This document shows, one piece after another, positions 46,401 through 53,942 of a DNA stretch of 64,000 bases (positions within the stretch are counted from its first letter, which is position 1; the number at the start of each line of letters is the position of its first letter). The stretch is taken from positions 124,001 through 188,000 of the forward strand of contig NZ_JAERQD010000001.1 of NCBI RefSeq assembly GCF_016735695.1, read 5' to 3'. Source of the stretch: Microvirga zambiensis WSM3693. GTDB lineage: Bacteria; Pseudomonadota; Alphaproteobacteria; Rhizobiales; Beijerinckiaceae. The notes below the pieces were generated by a model, which was given only the letters and a program-made list of their open reading frames with translations, searched no databases and was not told the origin of the DNA. The position numbers and the translations under genes were made by a program.

Positions 46401-46502
46401 ACCTGATGTCGTTATAGCACCAGAATATGTCACTTCCAAATCATCGCCAGAATTCAAGCTGACCTGATTATTTATTGAGCTGTCTATAACATGATCAGGC
46501 AT
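43434..46502 (-). CDS. RTX-type calcium-binding secreted protein with cadherin-like domain
   Basis: A 1022-residue acidic protein. The N-terminal 200 residues look like a parallel beta-solenoid (repeated short T/N-G-S strands). From about residue 205 there are several blocks of GGxGxDxLxG nonapeptide repeats (for example GGEGDDTLDGAGG, GGSGNDTLYGDNGSDFL, GGAGDDLLEGGAGRDEL) that bind Ca2+. A cadherin-like domain (about 780-880, RYELVTNAEGRFQIDAATG) and a final RTX block with MFVFDTKANKRTNVDKIVDF form the probable type-I secretion end. There is no N-terminal signal peptide. No secretion genes are nearby. An AGGAG ribosome site precedes the ATG. Adhesin or surface-layer roles are plausible, but no enzyme domain is visible. 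Confidence 0.88.
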   Translation of the reverse strand: MPDHVIDSSINNQVSLNSGDDLEVTYSGAITTSGISVLARGNNTISVRGTVSSTDGMAIDLKDPSQFDLWGSVSGKTIAVSITSSTNTVRSIVNHGGNIISGGTAILGDGLIKIENLNDGANRAVIAGANIGINLAANSTGRDMLDLVNSGDIRGGSLAIQGSDGDDKIQNSGMIEGLSGRAIALGYGDDLYDGKAGTAVGIIDMGVGDDTVYGGSGNETIVAGLGDDSIDGGGGIDTLQFVTEQDLYLNLGRDTPYENGDGTDTIKGIENVIGGSGYDEITGSDDVNHLIGGEGDDTLDGAGGIDRLEGGSGDDTYYISDATDDMIVELADGGYDMVRASRSYVLADGVSIEEMRAVDGDADIDLTGNDLSHVLLGNMGRNVIRGGVGDDSLFGAAGDDTLIDLKGGKDTFDGSIGHDTVSYYAVDDGNGIEVYMHGGKANRGAAEGDTYISIDVIDATNYNDTLEGNNDDNGFWGANGNDDLKGFSGNDTLSAGDGNDILDGGSGNDTLYGDNGSDFLSGAAGGDDKFYGGNGTDTVSYFLADKGVAVYLGHTQDNTNAAAGDSYDGIEVIDGTFQKDTLEGAGDNDAFWGAAGEDILRGHSGDDILKGGAGDDLLEGGAGRDELHGNEGSDTYMVDAADVIVEKAGEGTDTLIASASYILASQADVEILKAGETAGSIDLTGNGIGNVFHGNRSANRVDGGGGNDTVVLTGKRSDYTVTLNKDGSVTLADKRANGDGTDVIHNIEIFQFADSKLSLAGVVDQSLLSGDVVAENSAVGIDIGEFLASAKTGGPLRYELVTNAEGRFQIDAATGRLKVANGVKLDYEQADRHTIAVRVTDASGASVDKNVTILVQDVLNERAIGSPEADGMRGGAGQDYFASMQGDDWIEAGLGNDTLSGGLGKDLLTGGEGKDMFVFDTKANKRTNVDKIVDFKVKDDTIWLDNAVFTKLGSGTELKPKKFKADMFVKGKKAQDAEDRIIYDKKTGSLYYDPDGTGSKAQVKVATLSKNLKMTHNDFFVI

Positions 46503-46563
46503 ATTACATTCTCCTCTTTATAGTTACGAACAGTAACGATACTAGATCGGATATGTAATATTG

Positions 46564-46593
46564 TTTTATAATTCAAGTGCGTTTTGTCACATC
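46564..46593. promoter_or_regulatory. 30-bp conserved site, copy before the RTX gene
   Basis: TTTTATAATTCAAGTGCG (46564-46581), then 6 variable bases and CACATC. The same 18+6 bases occur at 47757-47786. Here the site lies about 60 bp upstream of the RTX gene (minus strand), with TTGAAT/TATAAA-like promoter elements readable on the minus strand. It may be a shared promoter or regulator site. Confidence 0.6.
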
Positions 46594-46715
46594 ACTGCAT
46601 TCCACTCCTTTTGTAATCTTCCTCTAGGAAAGTTTAATCCTTGTCTTCCACCCCGATGCTCCTTGCCAAACAGCCCGCATCGGGGAGACGGGGCCATGAC
46701 CCTGTCCGCAGGATC

Positions 46716-47498
46716 TCAGCAAGCCGCCTCCACCTCCTCGGCCGGGCCGTCGTCCGGCGGCAGGTGGCGCATGCCCCAGACGGCCGCCTGCGTCTGGTTC
46801 TTCACGCAGATCTTGCGCAGGATCGCCCTGAGGTGAACCTTGACGGTCGTCTCGGCGATGTCGAGCTTGCGGGCGATGAGCTTGTTGGGGTCGCCGGCCA
46901 CGATACAGCGGATGATCGCTCGTTCGCGCTCGGACAGGACATCCGCACTCCCGATGCCGATGGCGAGTCCCTTGTTGCGCAGGGTTCCGAGGGTCTTGGC
47001 GGGGAAAACCGTCTCTCCCAGCAGAACAAGGTCCAGCGTTTTCAGAAGAACCTCGCAGGAGACCGACTTCAACAGGTAAGCGTCGGCGCCGGCGTCGAAG
47101 GCCGCGAGAACCTGCCGGGCGCTGTAGGCCTCGACCAGCATGAGGACGCGGGCTTCCGGGTTCCGGTCTTTCAGGATCCCGGTCTGCCTGCAACTCTCGT
47201 CGTGATCGTGATCGGCATCCATGATGTAGACCGGCATGCCGCCTTCATGCGTGTGAACCGAAGCGATCTCATCCATGCACGAGGCCAGGGCTATCGGGTG
47301 ATAGACCGTCTCGGCCTGGATCCTCCGCAATCCCTCGCGCGTCAGCGCATTGGCCGCGATCAGGAATGTCACGGCCGAGGCCCTCTGAGGGGTCGTCTCC
47401 GGCAGGCCTGCTGGTTCGTCGATACCGGCCCGATCTGCGGCCGCTTCAGCAGATTGGCGCCCTGGGACATGCTCCGGAGACTGAAGATCTTCGGTCAC
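46716..47498 (-). CDS. LuxR/NarL-family response-regulator-like protein
   Basis: A 260-residue protein with a C-terminal LuxR helix-turn-helix (LSERERAIIRCIVAGDPNKL, then IARKLDIAETTVKVHLRAIL, about residues 190-245). The N-terminal receiver-like domain resembles CheY (VLMLVEAYSARQVLAAFDAG, DAYLLKSVSCEVLLKT), but the phosphate-accepting aspartate region is degenerate, so activation may not depend on phosphorylation. I chose the GTG at 47498 because GGAGGA lies 7 nt upstream; an ATG at 47591 has no ribosome site. No sensor kinase is adjacent. It sits directly upstream of the RTX gene on the same strand and shares a 30-bp upstream site with it. Confidence 0.86.
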   Translation of the reverse strand: MTEDLQSPEHVPGRQSAEAAADRAGIDEPAGLPETTPQRASAVTFLIAANALTREGLRRIQAETVYHPIALASCMDEIASVHTHEGGMPVYIMDADHDHDESCRQTGILKDRNPEARVLMLVEAYSARQVLAAFDAGADAYLLKSVSCEVLLKTLDLVLLGETVFPAKTLGTLRNKGLAIGIGSADVLSERERAIIRCIVAGDPNKLIARKLDIAETTVKVHLRAILRKICVKNQTQAAVWGMRHLPPDDGPAEEVEAAC

Positions 47499-47890
47499 TC
47501 TTGCTTCCTCCAAGCTTAACGAGGCTCTTCCGTCGAAGATGCCGTCACAGCCACAATCATCATGGTCCAATCGTTGATGGAGCCAAGACAATTGCTGACG
47601 CGAGCTGTAGAAACGCCCTACGGTACTGCAATTGCAGCGTCAGAAAACCTTGCAGCCGCGCGTATATTTTCCCGTTTCAGCTGCGGATTAGGCCTGATGC
47701 AAAAAATTTACTCTAAGGCATCTTCGCCTGAAGCTGGGAGTATAAATGCAACGTAATTTTATAATTCAAGTGCGAATTCGCACATCGGAGGCAATCGACC
47801 CCTCCGGGTAAAGTTTCTCTACGACACGTGGATAGCCCTTGCCTCGCGCCCTGCCCCCTGCCAAACAGCGCCTCAGCAGGAGATCGACCC
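47499..47890. other. AT-richer divergent region between the LuxR-type gene and pyrE
   Basis: A 392-bp gap, markedly AT-richer than its surroundings from about 47640 on. It has the second copy of the 30-bp site (47757-47786), in which GTGCGAATTCGCAC is a perfect 14-bp palindrome. A 64-codon open frame (47562-47756) has no ribosome site or recognisable homology. Promoters for both flanking genes are expected here. Confidence 0.55.
47757..47786. promoter_or_regulatory. 30-bp conserved site, copy between luxR-type gene and pyrE
   Basis: Identical to the copy at 46564-46593 over TTTTATAATTCAAGTGCG and over the terminal CACATC, with 6 different bases between. In this copy the variable part completes the palindrome GTGCGAATTCGCAC (47770-47783). 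On the minus strand a TTTATA/TATACT-like -10 region follows it, toward the LuxR-type gene. Confidence 0.6.
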
Positions 47891-48475
47891 ATGACCCAGA
47901 ATGAAGTTCTCGAAGAATTCCGCTCCGCCGGCGCGCTGCTGGAGGGTCACTTCATTCTCTCGTCCGGGCTGCACAGCCCCGTCTTCCTGCAGAAGATGTT
48001 CGTGTTCCAGGACCCGGCGCGCACCGAGCGGGTCTGCCGGGCGCTGGCCGAGAAGATCCGGGAGAGGTTCGGCGCCGTCGACTACGTGGTCTCGCCGGCC
48101 GTCGGCGGCATCGTTCCGGGCTATGAGACGGCGCGGCATCTCGGGGCCAAGGCGATCTTCGTGGAGCGGGAGAACGGAGCCTTCGCCCTGCGTCGCGGGT
48201 TCGCCATTCCGGAGAATGCGCGGGTCGTGATGGTGGAAGACATCGTGACGACCGGCCTTTCCTCTCGGGAATGCCTGGCTGCCCTGCGCGAGCATCCCGG
48301 CATGATCCTCGGAGCCGCCTGCCTCATCGACCGCTCCGGCGGCAAGGCGGACCTCGGCGTACCGCTGGTTTCCCTCGTCCAGCTCGACATTCCCGCCTAT
48401 GCACCGGACCAAATTCCTGCGGAATTGGCAGCCCTTCCGGCGATCAAGCCGGGCAGCCGAAGCCTCAAATCATAA
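47891..48475 (+). CDS. pyrE: Orotate phosphoribosyltransferase
   Basis: A 194-residue enzyme forming OMP from orotate and PRPP in pyrimidine synthesis. It has [16 protein letters not shown] at the N-terminus and [20 protein letters not shown]. The PRPP-binding motif is [20 protein letters not shown]. The ATG at 47891 is set by homology, since the frame continues upstream to 47828 without support. The form with HSPVF and about 190 residues is the one usual in alphaproteobacteria. It is not linked to other pyr genes here. Confidence 0.95.
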   Translation: MTQNEVLEEFRSAGALLEGHFILSSGLHSPVFLQKMFVFQDPARTERVCRALAEKIRERFGAVDYVVSPAVGGIVPGYETARHLGAKAIFVERENGAFALRRGFAIPENARVVMVEDIVTTGLSSRECLAALREHPGMILGAACLIDRSGGKADLGVPLVSLVQLDIPAYAPDQIPAELAALPAIKPGSRSLKS

Positions 48476-48716
48476 TAGCTGTGTATTTATCACAGAGAGG
48501 CTTGACTGCCTTGGTTCCGACAACTTGACTCTTGGAATTTGCACGCCATTAAGTAGTTTGCATTGTCGTTTTTACTCGGCCGAAGGGTTAATAACCGCCT
48601 GATCCAAGGCACGTCGTAATTTTCTCGCGCAATTTTATTGCCTGCGTAAATAATAGATGTCTCTTGAATAATGAAGGTTATTTTGCCGCTTCGACTGAAT
48701 CCAACAGAGAATACTT

Positions 48717-49361
48717 ATGTCAGGCCAGCAGCGGATCGCTCTTTTCATTGATGGAGCCAACCTCTACGCTACCACCAAAACTCTCGGCTTCGATATCGAT
48801 TACAAGCGCTTGCTGAAGGAATTCCAGGGTCGCGGCACTCTGGTTCGCGCCTTTTACTACACGGCGCTCGTGGAAGATCAGGAATATTCTTCCATCCGCC
48901 CGTTGATCGATTGGCTCGACTACAACGGCTACCGGGTAGTGACGAAGCCGACCAAGGAATTCGTCGATTCCGCCGGCCGCCGCAAGGTGAAGGGCAACAT
49001 GGATATCGAGCTCGCGATCGATGCCCTGGAGCTTTCTCCCTACATCGACCACATGGTCCTGTTCTCCGGTGACGGCGACTTCCGTTCCCTGGTCGAGGCC
49101 ATGCAGCGCCGTGGCGTACGGGTTTCCGTCGTCTCCACGGTCACGACCCAGCCGCCGATGGTGGCGGATGAGCTGCGCCGGCAGGCCGATGAATTCCTCG
49201 ATCTGTCGCAGCTCGCCTCCCGCATCGGGCGCGATCCTTCGGAACGCCCGCAGCGCCCGGGCAACGAGAACGGCGAGCGCAACCGCCCGCAGCCGCGCAA
49301 TGGCGCCCTCGAGAGCCGCTACGGCATCCGGCAGCCGCAGGACGACGATTTCGAGGCGTAA
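48717..49361 (+). CDS. NYN-domain (LabA/DUF88) protein
   Basis: A 214-residue protein with a PIN-like NYN nuclease fold: RIALFIDGANLYATTKTLG (first acidic residue), GNMDIELAIDALEL and MVLFSGDGDFRSLVEAMQRR hold the conserved aspartates of the metal site. The C-terminal 45 residues are Arg/Asn/Pro-rich and probably disordered (RDPSERPQRPGNENGERNRP). Family members are putative RNases or RNA-processing factors, and the alphaproteobacterial ones are widely conserved but poorly characterised. The ATG has only a weak ribosome site. The 241-bp gap upstream is AT-rich, with no recognisable element. Confidence 0.86.
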   Translation: MSGQQRIALFIDGANLYATTKTLGFDIDYKRLLKEFQGRGTLVRAFYYTALVEDQEYSSIRPLIDWLDYNGYRVVTKPTKEFVDSAGRRKVKGNMDIELAIDALELSPYIDHMVLFSGDGDFRSLVEAMQRRGVRVSVVSTVTTQPPMVADELRRQADEFLDLSQLASRIGRDPSERPQRPGNENGERNRPQPRNGALESRYGIRQPQDDDFEA

Positions 49362-49390
49362 AAGCCGATTTTCCGTTACGGGATATTTTC

Positions 49391-49413
49391 ATGGCCGGGT
49401 TCGCCCCGGCCAT
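49391..49413 (+). terminator. Possible terminator after the NYN gene
   Basis: ATGGCCGGG (49391-49399) pairs perfectly with CCCGGCCAT (49405-49413) around a 5-nt loop, 30 bp after the stop. The following sequence has only a short T-run (TTTCC), so termination may be inefficient. Confidence 0.5.
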
Positions 49414-49430
49414 TTCCTTGTCCAGTACCT

Positions 49431-49523
49431 AGAGCCGTTTCCACTTGCGTGGAATCAGCTCTCTTCTTTGCTTGCCGCATTTTTGGACGGCGAACCGGAT
49501 CCACCTCGCCGAAAAATGCTCTT
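49431..49523. repeat. About 95-bp two-hairpin repeat, copy A
   Basis: Two consecutive hairpins: AGAGCCGTTTCCACTTGCGT with its partner GGAAtCaGCTCT, then GCATTTTT...CGGCGA paired with TCGCCGAAAAATGC. It is about 85-90% identical to 51614-51708. The base of the first stem differs by paired changes between copies. It ends at the 3' end of the ACT-domain gene. Confidence 0.8.
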
Positions 49524-50052
49524 AAAGCGAGCTTTCCTCGACACGACAGTCGAGGCTGAGTGACCCGGCCGTGTTGCTGACCGTCGCCAGGCATAGATCC
49601 GTCTGCCCCGCAGGGATCGAAACGGCAAACCGCGTGACGTAGAGGCCGCCCTCGGTATCAGGCAGCTTGCGCGCCTCGAGGCGCACGATATTGGCGCCGT
49701 ATTGCTTGAAGACCTCGGCGAGACGGGCGACGAGGCCGAGCTGATCGCCGCCGCTGATGGCGATGCGGTGGGTGATCTTGCCGGACGGCCCCGGGCTCGG
49801 GTCGAAGGCATAGGGGACGGCGCGGATCTCGGCCCCGTCCAGTTCCGGCAACCGCTTGAGGCCCTCCTCGATCGCTGCGGCCGTCAGGTCCTGAGGAAGC
49901 TCGCAGAGGGCAACGAATTCGGCGCCGGTTCCGAGAGCGGCGAAGGTCGTGTCCCTCAGGTTCACACCGACATCGAACAGGTGCTCCGCAATCGCGGCGA
50001 CGAGGCCGACCCGATCGGGACCCAGGACCGAAACGAGAGCAACGGACGCCAT
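49522..50052 (-). CDS. ACT-domain protein, GcvR-like
   Basis: A 176-residue protein made of two ACT domains. The first begins SVALVSVLGPDRVGLVAAIA (about 1-80) and the second HRIAISGGDQLGLVARLAEV (about 92-170), each with the ligand-loop glycines. This is the layout of glycine-cleavage repressor GcvR and related amino-acid sensors. No gcv genes are near, so the role is not established. A GGAGGGAAG ribosome site precedes the ATG. The 3' end is overlapped by two bases of a dispersed repeat. Confidence 0.83.
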   Translation of the reverse strand: MASVALVSVLGPDRVGLVAAIAEHLFDVGVNLRDTTFAALGTGAEFVALCELPQDLTAAAIEEGLKRLPELDGAEIRAVPYAFDPSPGPSGKITHRIAISGGDQLGLVARLAEVFKQYGANIVRLEARKLPDTEGGLYVTRFAVSIPAGQTDLCLATVSNTAGSLSLDCRVEESSL

Positions 50053-50085
50053 GTCTTCCCTCCAAAAAACTTGAGAGGGAAACTA

Positions 50086-50196
50086 GCGCATCGTGCGGAA
50101 AAGTGGACCCGGTTTTCAGCGCTCAACGATGCGCCGCCAATGGATCGAGCATCGAATTGGATCCCAAAAGTGGGTCCACTTTTGGGTCCGATGCTC
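50086..50196. repeat. Tandem pair of GCATCG palindromes
   Basis: Element 1 has arms GCGCATCGT (50086-50094) and ACGATGCGC (50126-50134). Element 2 has arms GAGCATCG (50147-50154) and CGATGCTC (50189-50196) with inner CCCAAAAGTGG (50163-50173) and CCACTTTTGGG (50176-50186). Both share the GCATCGTGCGgAAAagTGGaCCCGG theme of the palindrome inside selB. They lie between the ACT-domain gene and smpB. Confidence 0.78.
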
Positions 50197-50216
50197 TAGC
50201 GCGCAAAGCCGCAGCG

Positions 50217-50690
50217 TCAGCCCTTGTCGCGCATGAGACGAGCCTTCTCCCGGTTCCAGGAGCGCTCCTTCTCCGTCTCGCGCTTGTCGTGCAGCTTCTT
50301 GCCCCGGCCGAGGCCGAGCTCCACCTTCGCCCGCCCGCGATCGTTGAAATAGATCTTGAGCGGAATCACGGTGAAGCCCTCGCGCTGCGTCGCGCCGATC
50401 AGCTTGTCGATCTGGCGCTTGTGCAGCAGCAGGCGGCGCGGCCGCTTCGTCTCGTGGTTGAAGCGGTTCGCCTGGAGGTATTCCGGGATATAGGCGTTGA
50501 AGAGAAAGAACTCCTCGCCCGACGGCCCGGCATAGGCCTCGCCGATGGTCGCCTTGCCCTGACGCAGGGATTTCACCTCCGTGCCGGTCAGTGCGATTCC
50601 TGCCTCGTAGGTGTCGAGGATCTCGTAATTGAACCGCGCCTTCCGGTTGTCGGCGACGACGCGGTTGGGACTCTTGGGGTCTTTTGACAT
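50217..50690 (-). CDS. smpB: SsrA-binding protein SmpB
   Basis: A 157-residue tmRNA-binding protein required for trans-translation. Characteristic segments are [38 protein letters not shown], the [17 protein letters not shown] block and the basic C-terminal tail ([20 protein letters not shown]) that enters the decoding site. It follows dapA by 6 bp on the same strand, a common dapA-smpB pairing in alphaproteobacteria. The ribosome site is weak (AAGAG), which suggests translational coupling. Confidence 0.97.
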   Translation of the reverse strand: MSKDPKSPNRVVADNRKARFNYEILDTYEAGIALTGTEVKSLRQGKATIGEAYAGPSGEEFFLFNAYIPEYLQANRFNHETKRPRRLLLHKRQIDKLIGATQREGFTVIPLKIYFNDRGRAKVELGLGRGKKLHDKRETEKERSWNREKARLMRDKG

Positions 50691-50696
50691 GAGCTC

Positions 50697-51581
50697 TTAA
50701 GAATTGATCAGGCCCGCATGGACCATGGCCGCGCGCACGGCCTGCTTTGCATTGTCGGAGGCTGGCACCAGCGGCAGGCGCACATTGTCCTCCATCAGGC
50801 CGAGCAGGGATGCACCATATTTAACGGGCGTCGGGTTGGTTTCAACGAACAGGCTGGTGTGCAGAGGCATGAGGCGATCCTGCACCTTCAGAGCGGAGGC
50901 GTAATCTCCGTTCAGGCAGGCATTCTGCAATTCGGCGCAGAGGCGCGGCGCGACATTCGAGGTCACGGAAATGCAGCCATGGCCGCCATGGGCCATGAAG
51001 CCGAGAGCCGTGGCATCCTCGCCGGAGAGCTGGATGAAATCAGGGCCCAAAACCTGCCGCTGCTGGCTCGCGCGCGCCATGTTGGCGGTCGCGTCCTTCA
51101 CGCCGGCGATGTTCTTCAGCTCGTAGAGCCGCGCCATCGTCTCCACCGACATGTCGATGATCGAGCGGCCGGGGATGTTGTAGATGATGATCGGGATGCC
51201 GACGGCGTCGTTGATCGCCTTGAAGTGCTGATACAGGCCTTCCTGGGTCGGCTTGTTGTAATAGGGCGTCACGATCAGCACCGCATCGGCGCCGACCTTT
51301 TCCGCGTGCTTGGAGAAGGCCACCGCCTCCGCCGTGCTGTTGGAACCGGCGCCGGCGATGACGGGCACCCTGCCCTTCGTCTCGTCGACGCAGATCTCGA
51401 CGACCCGTTCGTGCTCCTTGTGGCTCAGTGTCGGGCTCTCGCCGGTCGTCCCGACGGGGACGAGGCCGTTCGTGCCCTCCTGGATCTGCCAGTTGATGAA
51501 GGACCGGAACGCGGCCTCATCCACGGCCCCTTCCTTGAACGGGGTCACCAGAGCGGTGATGGAGCCTTTGAATTGGGTCAT
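50697..51581 (-). CDS. dapA: 4-hydroxy-tetrahydrodipicolinate synthase
   Basis: A 294-residue aldolase-type enzyme of lysine/diaminopimelate synthesis, condensing pyruvate with aspartate semialdehyde. Motifs are [31 protein letters not shown], the catalytic tyrosine in [10 protein letters not shown] and the Schiff-base lysine in [23 protein letters not shown] ribosome site precedes the ATG at 51581. It is the first gene of dapA-smpB and is divergent from slt across a repeat-containing gap. Confidence 0.97.
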   Translation of the reverse strand: MTQFKGSITALVTPFKEGAVDEAAFRSFINWQIQEGTNGLVPVGTTGESPTLSHKEHERVVEICVDETKGRVPVIAGAGSNSTAEAVAFSKHAEKVGADAVLIVTPYYNKPTQEGLYQHFKAINDAVGIPIIIYNIPGRSIIDMSVETMARLYELKNIAGVKDATANMARASQQRQVLGPDFIQLSGEDATALGFMAHGGHGCISVTSNVAPRLCAELQNACLNGDYASALKVQDRLMPLHTSLFVETNPTPVKYGASLLGLMEDNVRLPLVPASDNAKQAVRAAMVHAGLINS

Positions 51582-51613
51582 GGGTCATCCTCGAAATTTG
51601 CGTCGGTCTTCTC

Positions 51614-51708
51614 TAGAGGTGTTTCCACTTGCGTGGAATTACCTCTCTTCTTTGCTCTGCCGCATTTCTTAACGGCGAACCGGGTCCACTTCGCCGAAAA
51701 ATGCTCTT
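51614..51708. repeat. About 95-bp two-hairpin repeat, copy B
   Basis: Same layout as 49431-49523: AGAGGTGTTTCCACTTGCGT with GGAAttACCTCT, then GCATTTCT...CGGCGA paired with TCGCCGAAAAATGC. Relative to copy A it has a 1-bp insertion (GCTCTGCC versus GCTTGCC) and scattered substitutions. It fills most of the dapA-slt gap. Confidence 0.8.
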
Positions 51709-51852
51709 GGGCCAAAAGGCTCTTACACATAGGGGGTGCGGCGCATGCGCGCAAACGTTCCCCTGAGGAGTTGTCCTAGCTCGGCTCTTAGTGTTTCCTC
51801 AAGAGAAACGTCGTCACAATGAGATACAGACGATAGCAAAAGGGGTTTGCGG

Positions 51853-53898
51853 GTGAGCCTCAACATGCGTCCTCTCATACGGCTTCTGGCGTCGGTCGCG
51901 CTCGTCCAGTTGTCCGTTCTCACCGTTCAGGCAACAGAATCTCCTCCCGATCAGCCCCGGCAGAACGCCCTCGAAGGCTTCGTGCCAGCCGCTCCGGTGC
52001 CGGGAGACCCGGAACTTCTCCAGGGGATCCTGAAGGCCTACCGGGACAACGATCTCCCCGAGGCCCAGATCCTCAGGACCAAGCTGACCCAGCCGGCCTC
52101 TCAGGCCCTGGTCGAATGGTTCACCATCCGCAGCGGTTTCACGATAGGCCTCGACCGGATCGTCGGCTTCCAGAAGGATTATCCGGACTGGCCGGTCACC
52201 AGCCAGCTCCGCCGACGCGGCGAGGACGCGCTGCTGGCGGAGCGCAGGCCGCCATCCCAGGTGCGCGCCTATTTCGCCAAGCAGCCTCCTGGCACTCCTG
52301 CCGGCCGGACCGCCCTCGCCTTCGCCCTGAAGGCGGACGGCGCCGACCAGGAGGCCAACGACAAGATCCGTCACGTCTGGCGCGAGGACAATTTCGGCCC
52401 GGACATGGAGAGGCGCATCCTCGACCGGTTCCCGGACCTCCTCTCCGAGGCCGATCACCGCTTCCGGATGGAGCGGCTTCTCCTGAAGGAGAACTGGGGC
52501 GGCGCGCAGCGCGCCGCAGGTTACGCGGGCAAGGATTACGGCCTGCTCGTCAAGGCGCGCATGGCGGTCTTCCAGGGCAAGAAGAAGGCCGAGAAGGCGT
52601 TCGGCGCAGTCCCGGGCTCGTTGCGTGGCGACCCTTCCTATCTCTTCTCGAAGGCCCTGCTCCAGCGCCGCAGCAACAACCTGGTCGAAGCTGCCAACAT
52701 CATCATGCAGGCGCCCCGCGATCCGGAGCTGCGGGTCGATGGCGACGAATGGTGGGCCGAGCAGCGCCGGATCACCCGCGAGCTGCTCGACAAGGGCAAT
52801 CCCAAGGTGGCCTATGAGGTGGCGAGCCACCATGCCGCCGAGTCGCCGGTGCAGCAGATCGAAGCCGAGTTCCATGCCGGCTGGATCGCCCTGCGGTTCC
52901 TCGACGATCCGGCGACGGCCGCCAGGCATTTCGCCACCGTCGCCAAGACCGCTTCGACACCGATCTCCATCTCCCGCGTCGCCTATTGGCAGGGCCGCGC
53001 CGCCGAGGCGGGCGGCCAGGGCCAGGACGCCAGAATCTTCTACGAGCGCGCCGCGGAGCAGCCGACGACCTATTACGGACAACTGGCCAAGGCGAAGCTG
53101 GGTCAGACCATCAGCTTGAGAAAAGTCGATCCGCTGACGGAGGAGGAGCGCAGGGCTTTCGATGCTCTCATCCCCGTGCAAGCGGTGAAACTCCTGCAGC
53201 AGCTCGACGAGCCCGATCTTGCCCTCGGCCTGTATTCCGACCTCGCCCAGACCTTGAGCGATCCGGGGCAGCTCGACGCTCTCGCCAGCATGGCGACGGC
53301 GCAACAGAACCCCCGCGCCGTGCTGTCTGTCGGCAAGATCGCTCTGCAGCGGGGCTTTCCCCTCGACCAGCATGCCTATCCCCTTGCGGCGATCCCCGAT
53401 TTCCAGCCGGTCGGAGACGAGGTCGAGCCCGCCATGGTCTATGCCATCGCCCGGCAGGAAAGCGCCTTCAATCCCCGCGCCATCTCCAGCGCCGGCGCGC
53501 GCGGCCTCATGCAGCTCATGCCGGAGACGGCGAAACGGACGGCGAAGCGCTTCGGCGTCGGCTTCGACCTGAAGCGGCTGATCGAGGACCCGTCCTACAA
53601 CGCCAAGATCGGCTCGGCCCATCTCGGCGAGCTGATGGAGGATTGGAAAGGATCCTACATTCTCGCTTTCGCCTCGTACAATGCCGGCGGCGGCAACGTC
53701 ATCAAATGGGTCCGCTCCTACGGCGATCCCCGCAAGCCCGACGTGGACGAGGTCGATTGGGTCGAGCGGATCCCGTTTTACGAGACGCGCAACTACGTTC
53801 AGCGGGTGCTCGAGAATTTGAGGGTCTACCGGGCGCGGCTGAACGAGAAGGCCGCTCCCGCCGCCCCAGCCACGGCGGATGCGACGGGCACGAACTGA
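51853..53898 (+). CDS. slt: Soluble lytic murein transglycosylase
   Basis: A periplasmic Slt-type enzyme (681 residues) that cleaves glycan strands with 1,6-anhydro ring formation. The signal peptide is MRPLIRLLASVALVQLSVLT to VQA. A long alpha-superhelical region of TPR-like repeats (about 60-480) is followed by the C-terminal lysozyme-like domain with catalytic Glu in ARQESAFNPRAISSAG, then ARGLMQLMPETA and SYNAGGGNVIKW. The GTG at 51853 has AGGGG at good distance. ATG at 51865 and TTG at 51847 are alternatives. Confidence 0.93.
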   Translation: MSLNMRPLIRLLASVALVQLSVLTVQATESPPDQPRQNALEGFVPAAPVPGDPELLQGILKAYRDNDLPEAQILRTKLTQPASQALVEWFTIRSGFTIGLDRIVGFQKDYPDWPVTSQLRRRGEDALLAERRPPSQVRAYFAKQPPGTPAGRTALAFALKADGADQEANDKIRHVWREDNFGPDMERRILDRFPDLLSEADHRFRMERLLLKENWGGAQRAAGYAGKDYGLLVKARMAVFQGKKKAEKAFGAVPGSLRGDPSYLFSKALLQRRSNNLVEAANIIMQAPRDPELRVDGDEWWAEQRRITRELLDKGNPKVAYEVASHHAAESPVQQIEAEFHAGWIALRFLDDPATAARHFATVAKTASTPISISRVAYWQGRAAEAGGQGQDARIFYERAAEQPTTYYGQLAKAKLGQTISLRKVDPLTEEERRAFDALIPVQAVKLLQQLDEPDLALGLYSDLAQTLSDPGQLDALASMATAQQNPRAVLSVGKIALQRGFPLDQHAYPLAAIPDFQPVGDEVEPAMVYAIARQESAFNPRAISSAGARGLMQLMPETAKRTAKRFGVGFDLKRLIEDPSYNAKIGSAHLGELMEDWKGSYILAFASYNAGGGNVIKWVRSYGDPRKPDVDEVDWVERIPFYETRNYVQRVLENLRVYRARLNEKAAPAAPATADATGTN

Positions 53899-53942
53899 TC
53901 GTGTAGAATGGGTCTCGTCAAACCCGCCGAAGCCGGATTGAG

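Noticed and set aside
43434-46502. Tandem DNA repeats of the RTX gene as a CRISPR array
   Set aside because: The repeats are degenerate coding nonapeptides, not identical direct repeats with unique spacers. No CRISPR array was seen anywhere in the window.
47562-47756. 64-codon frame between the LuxR-type gene and pyrE
   Set aside because: No ribosome site or homology, in an AT-rich control region.
51814-53622. 602-codon minus-strand frame opposite slt
   Set aside because: Antisense shadow without motifs; slt on the plus strand is certain.
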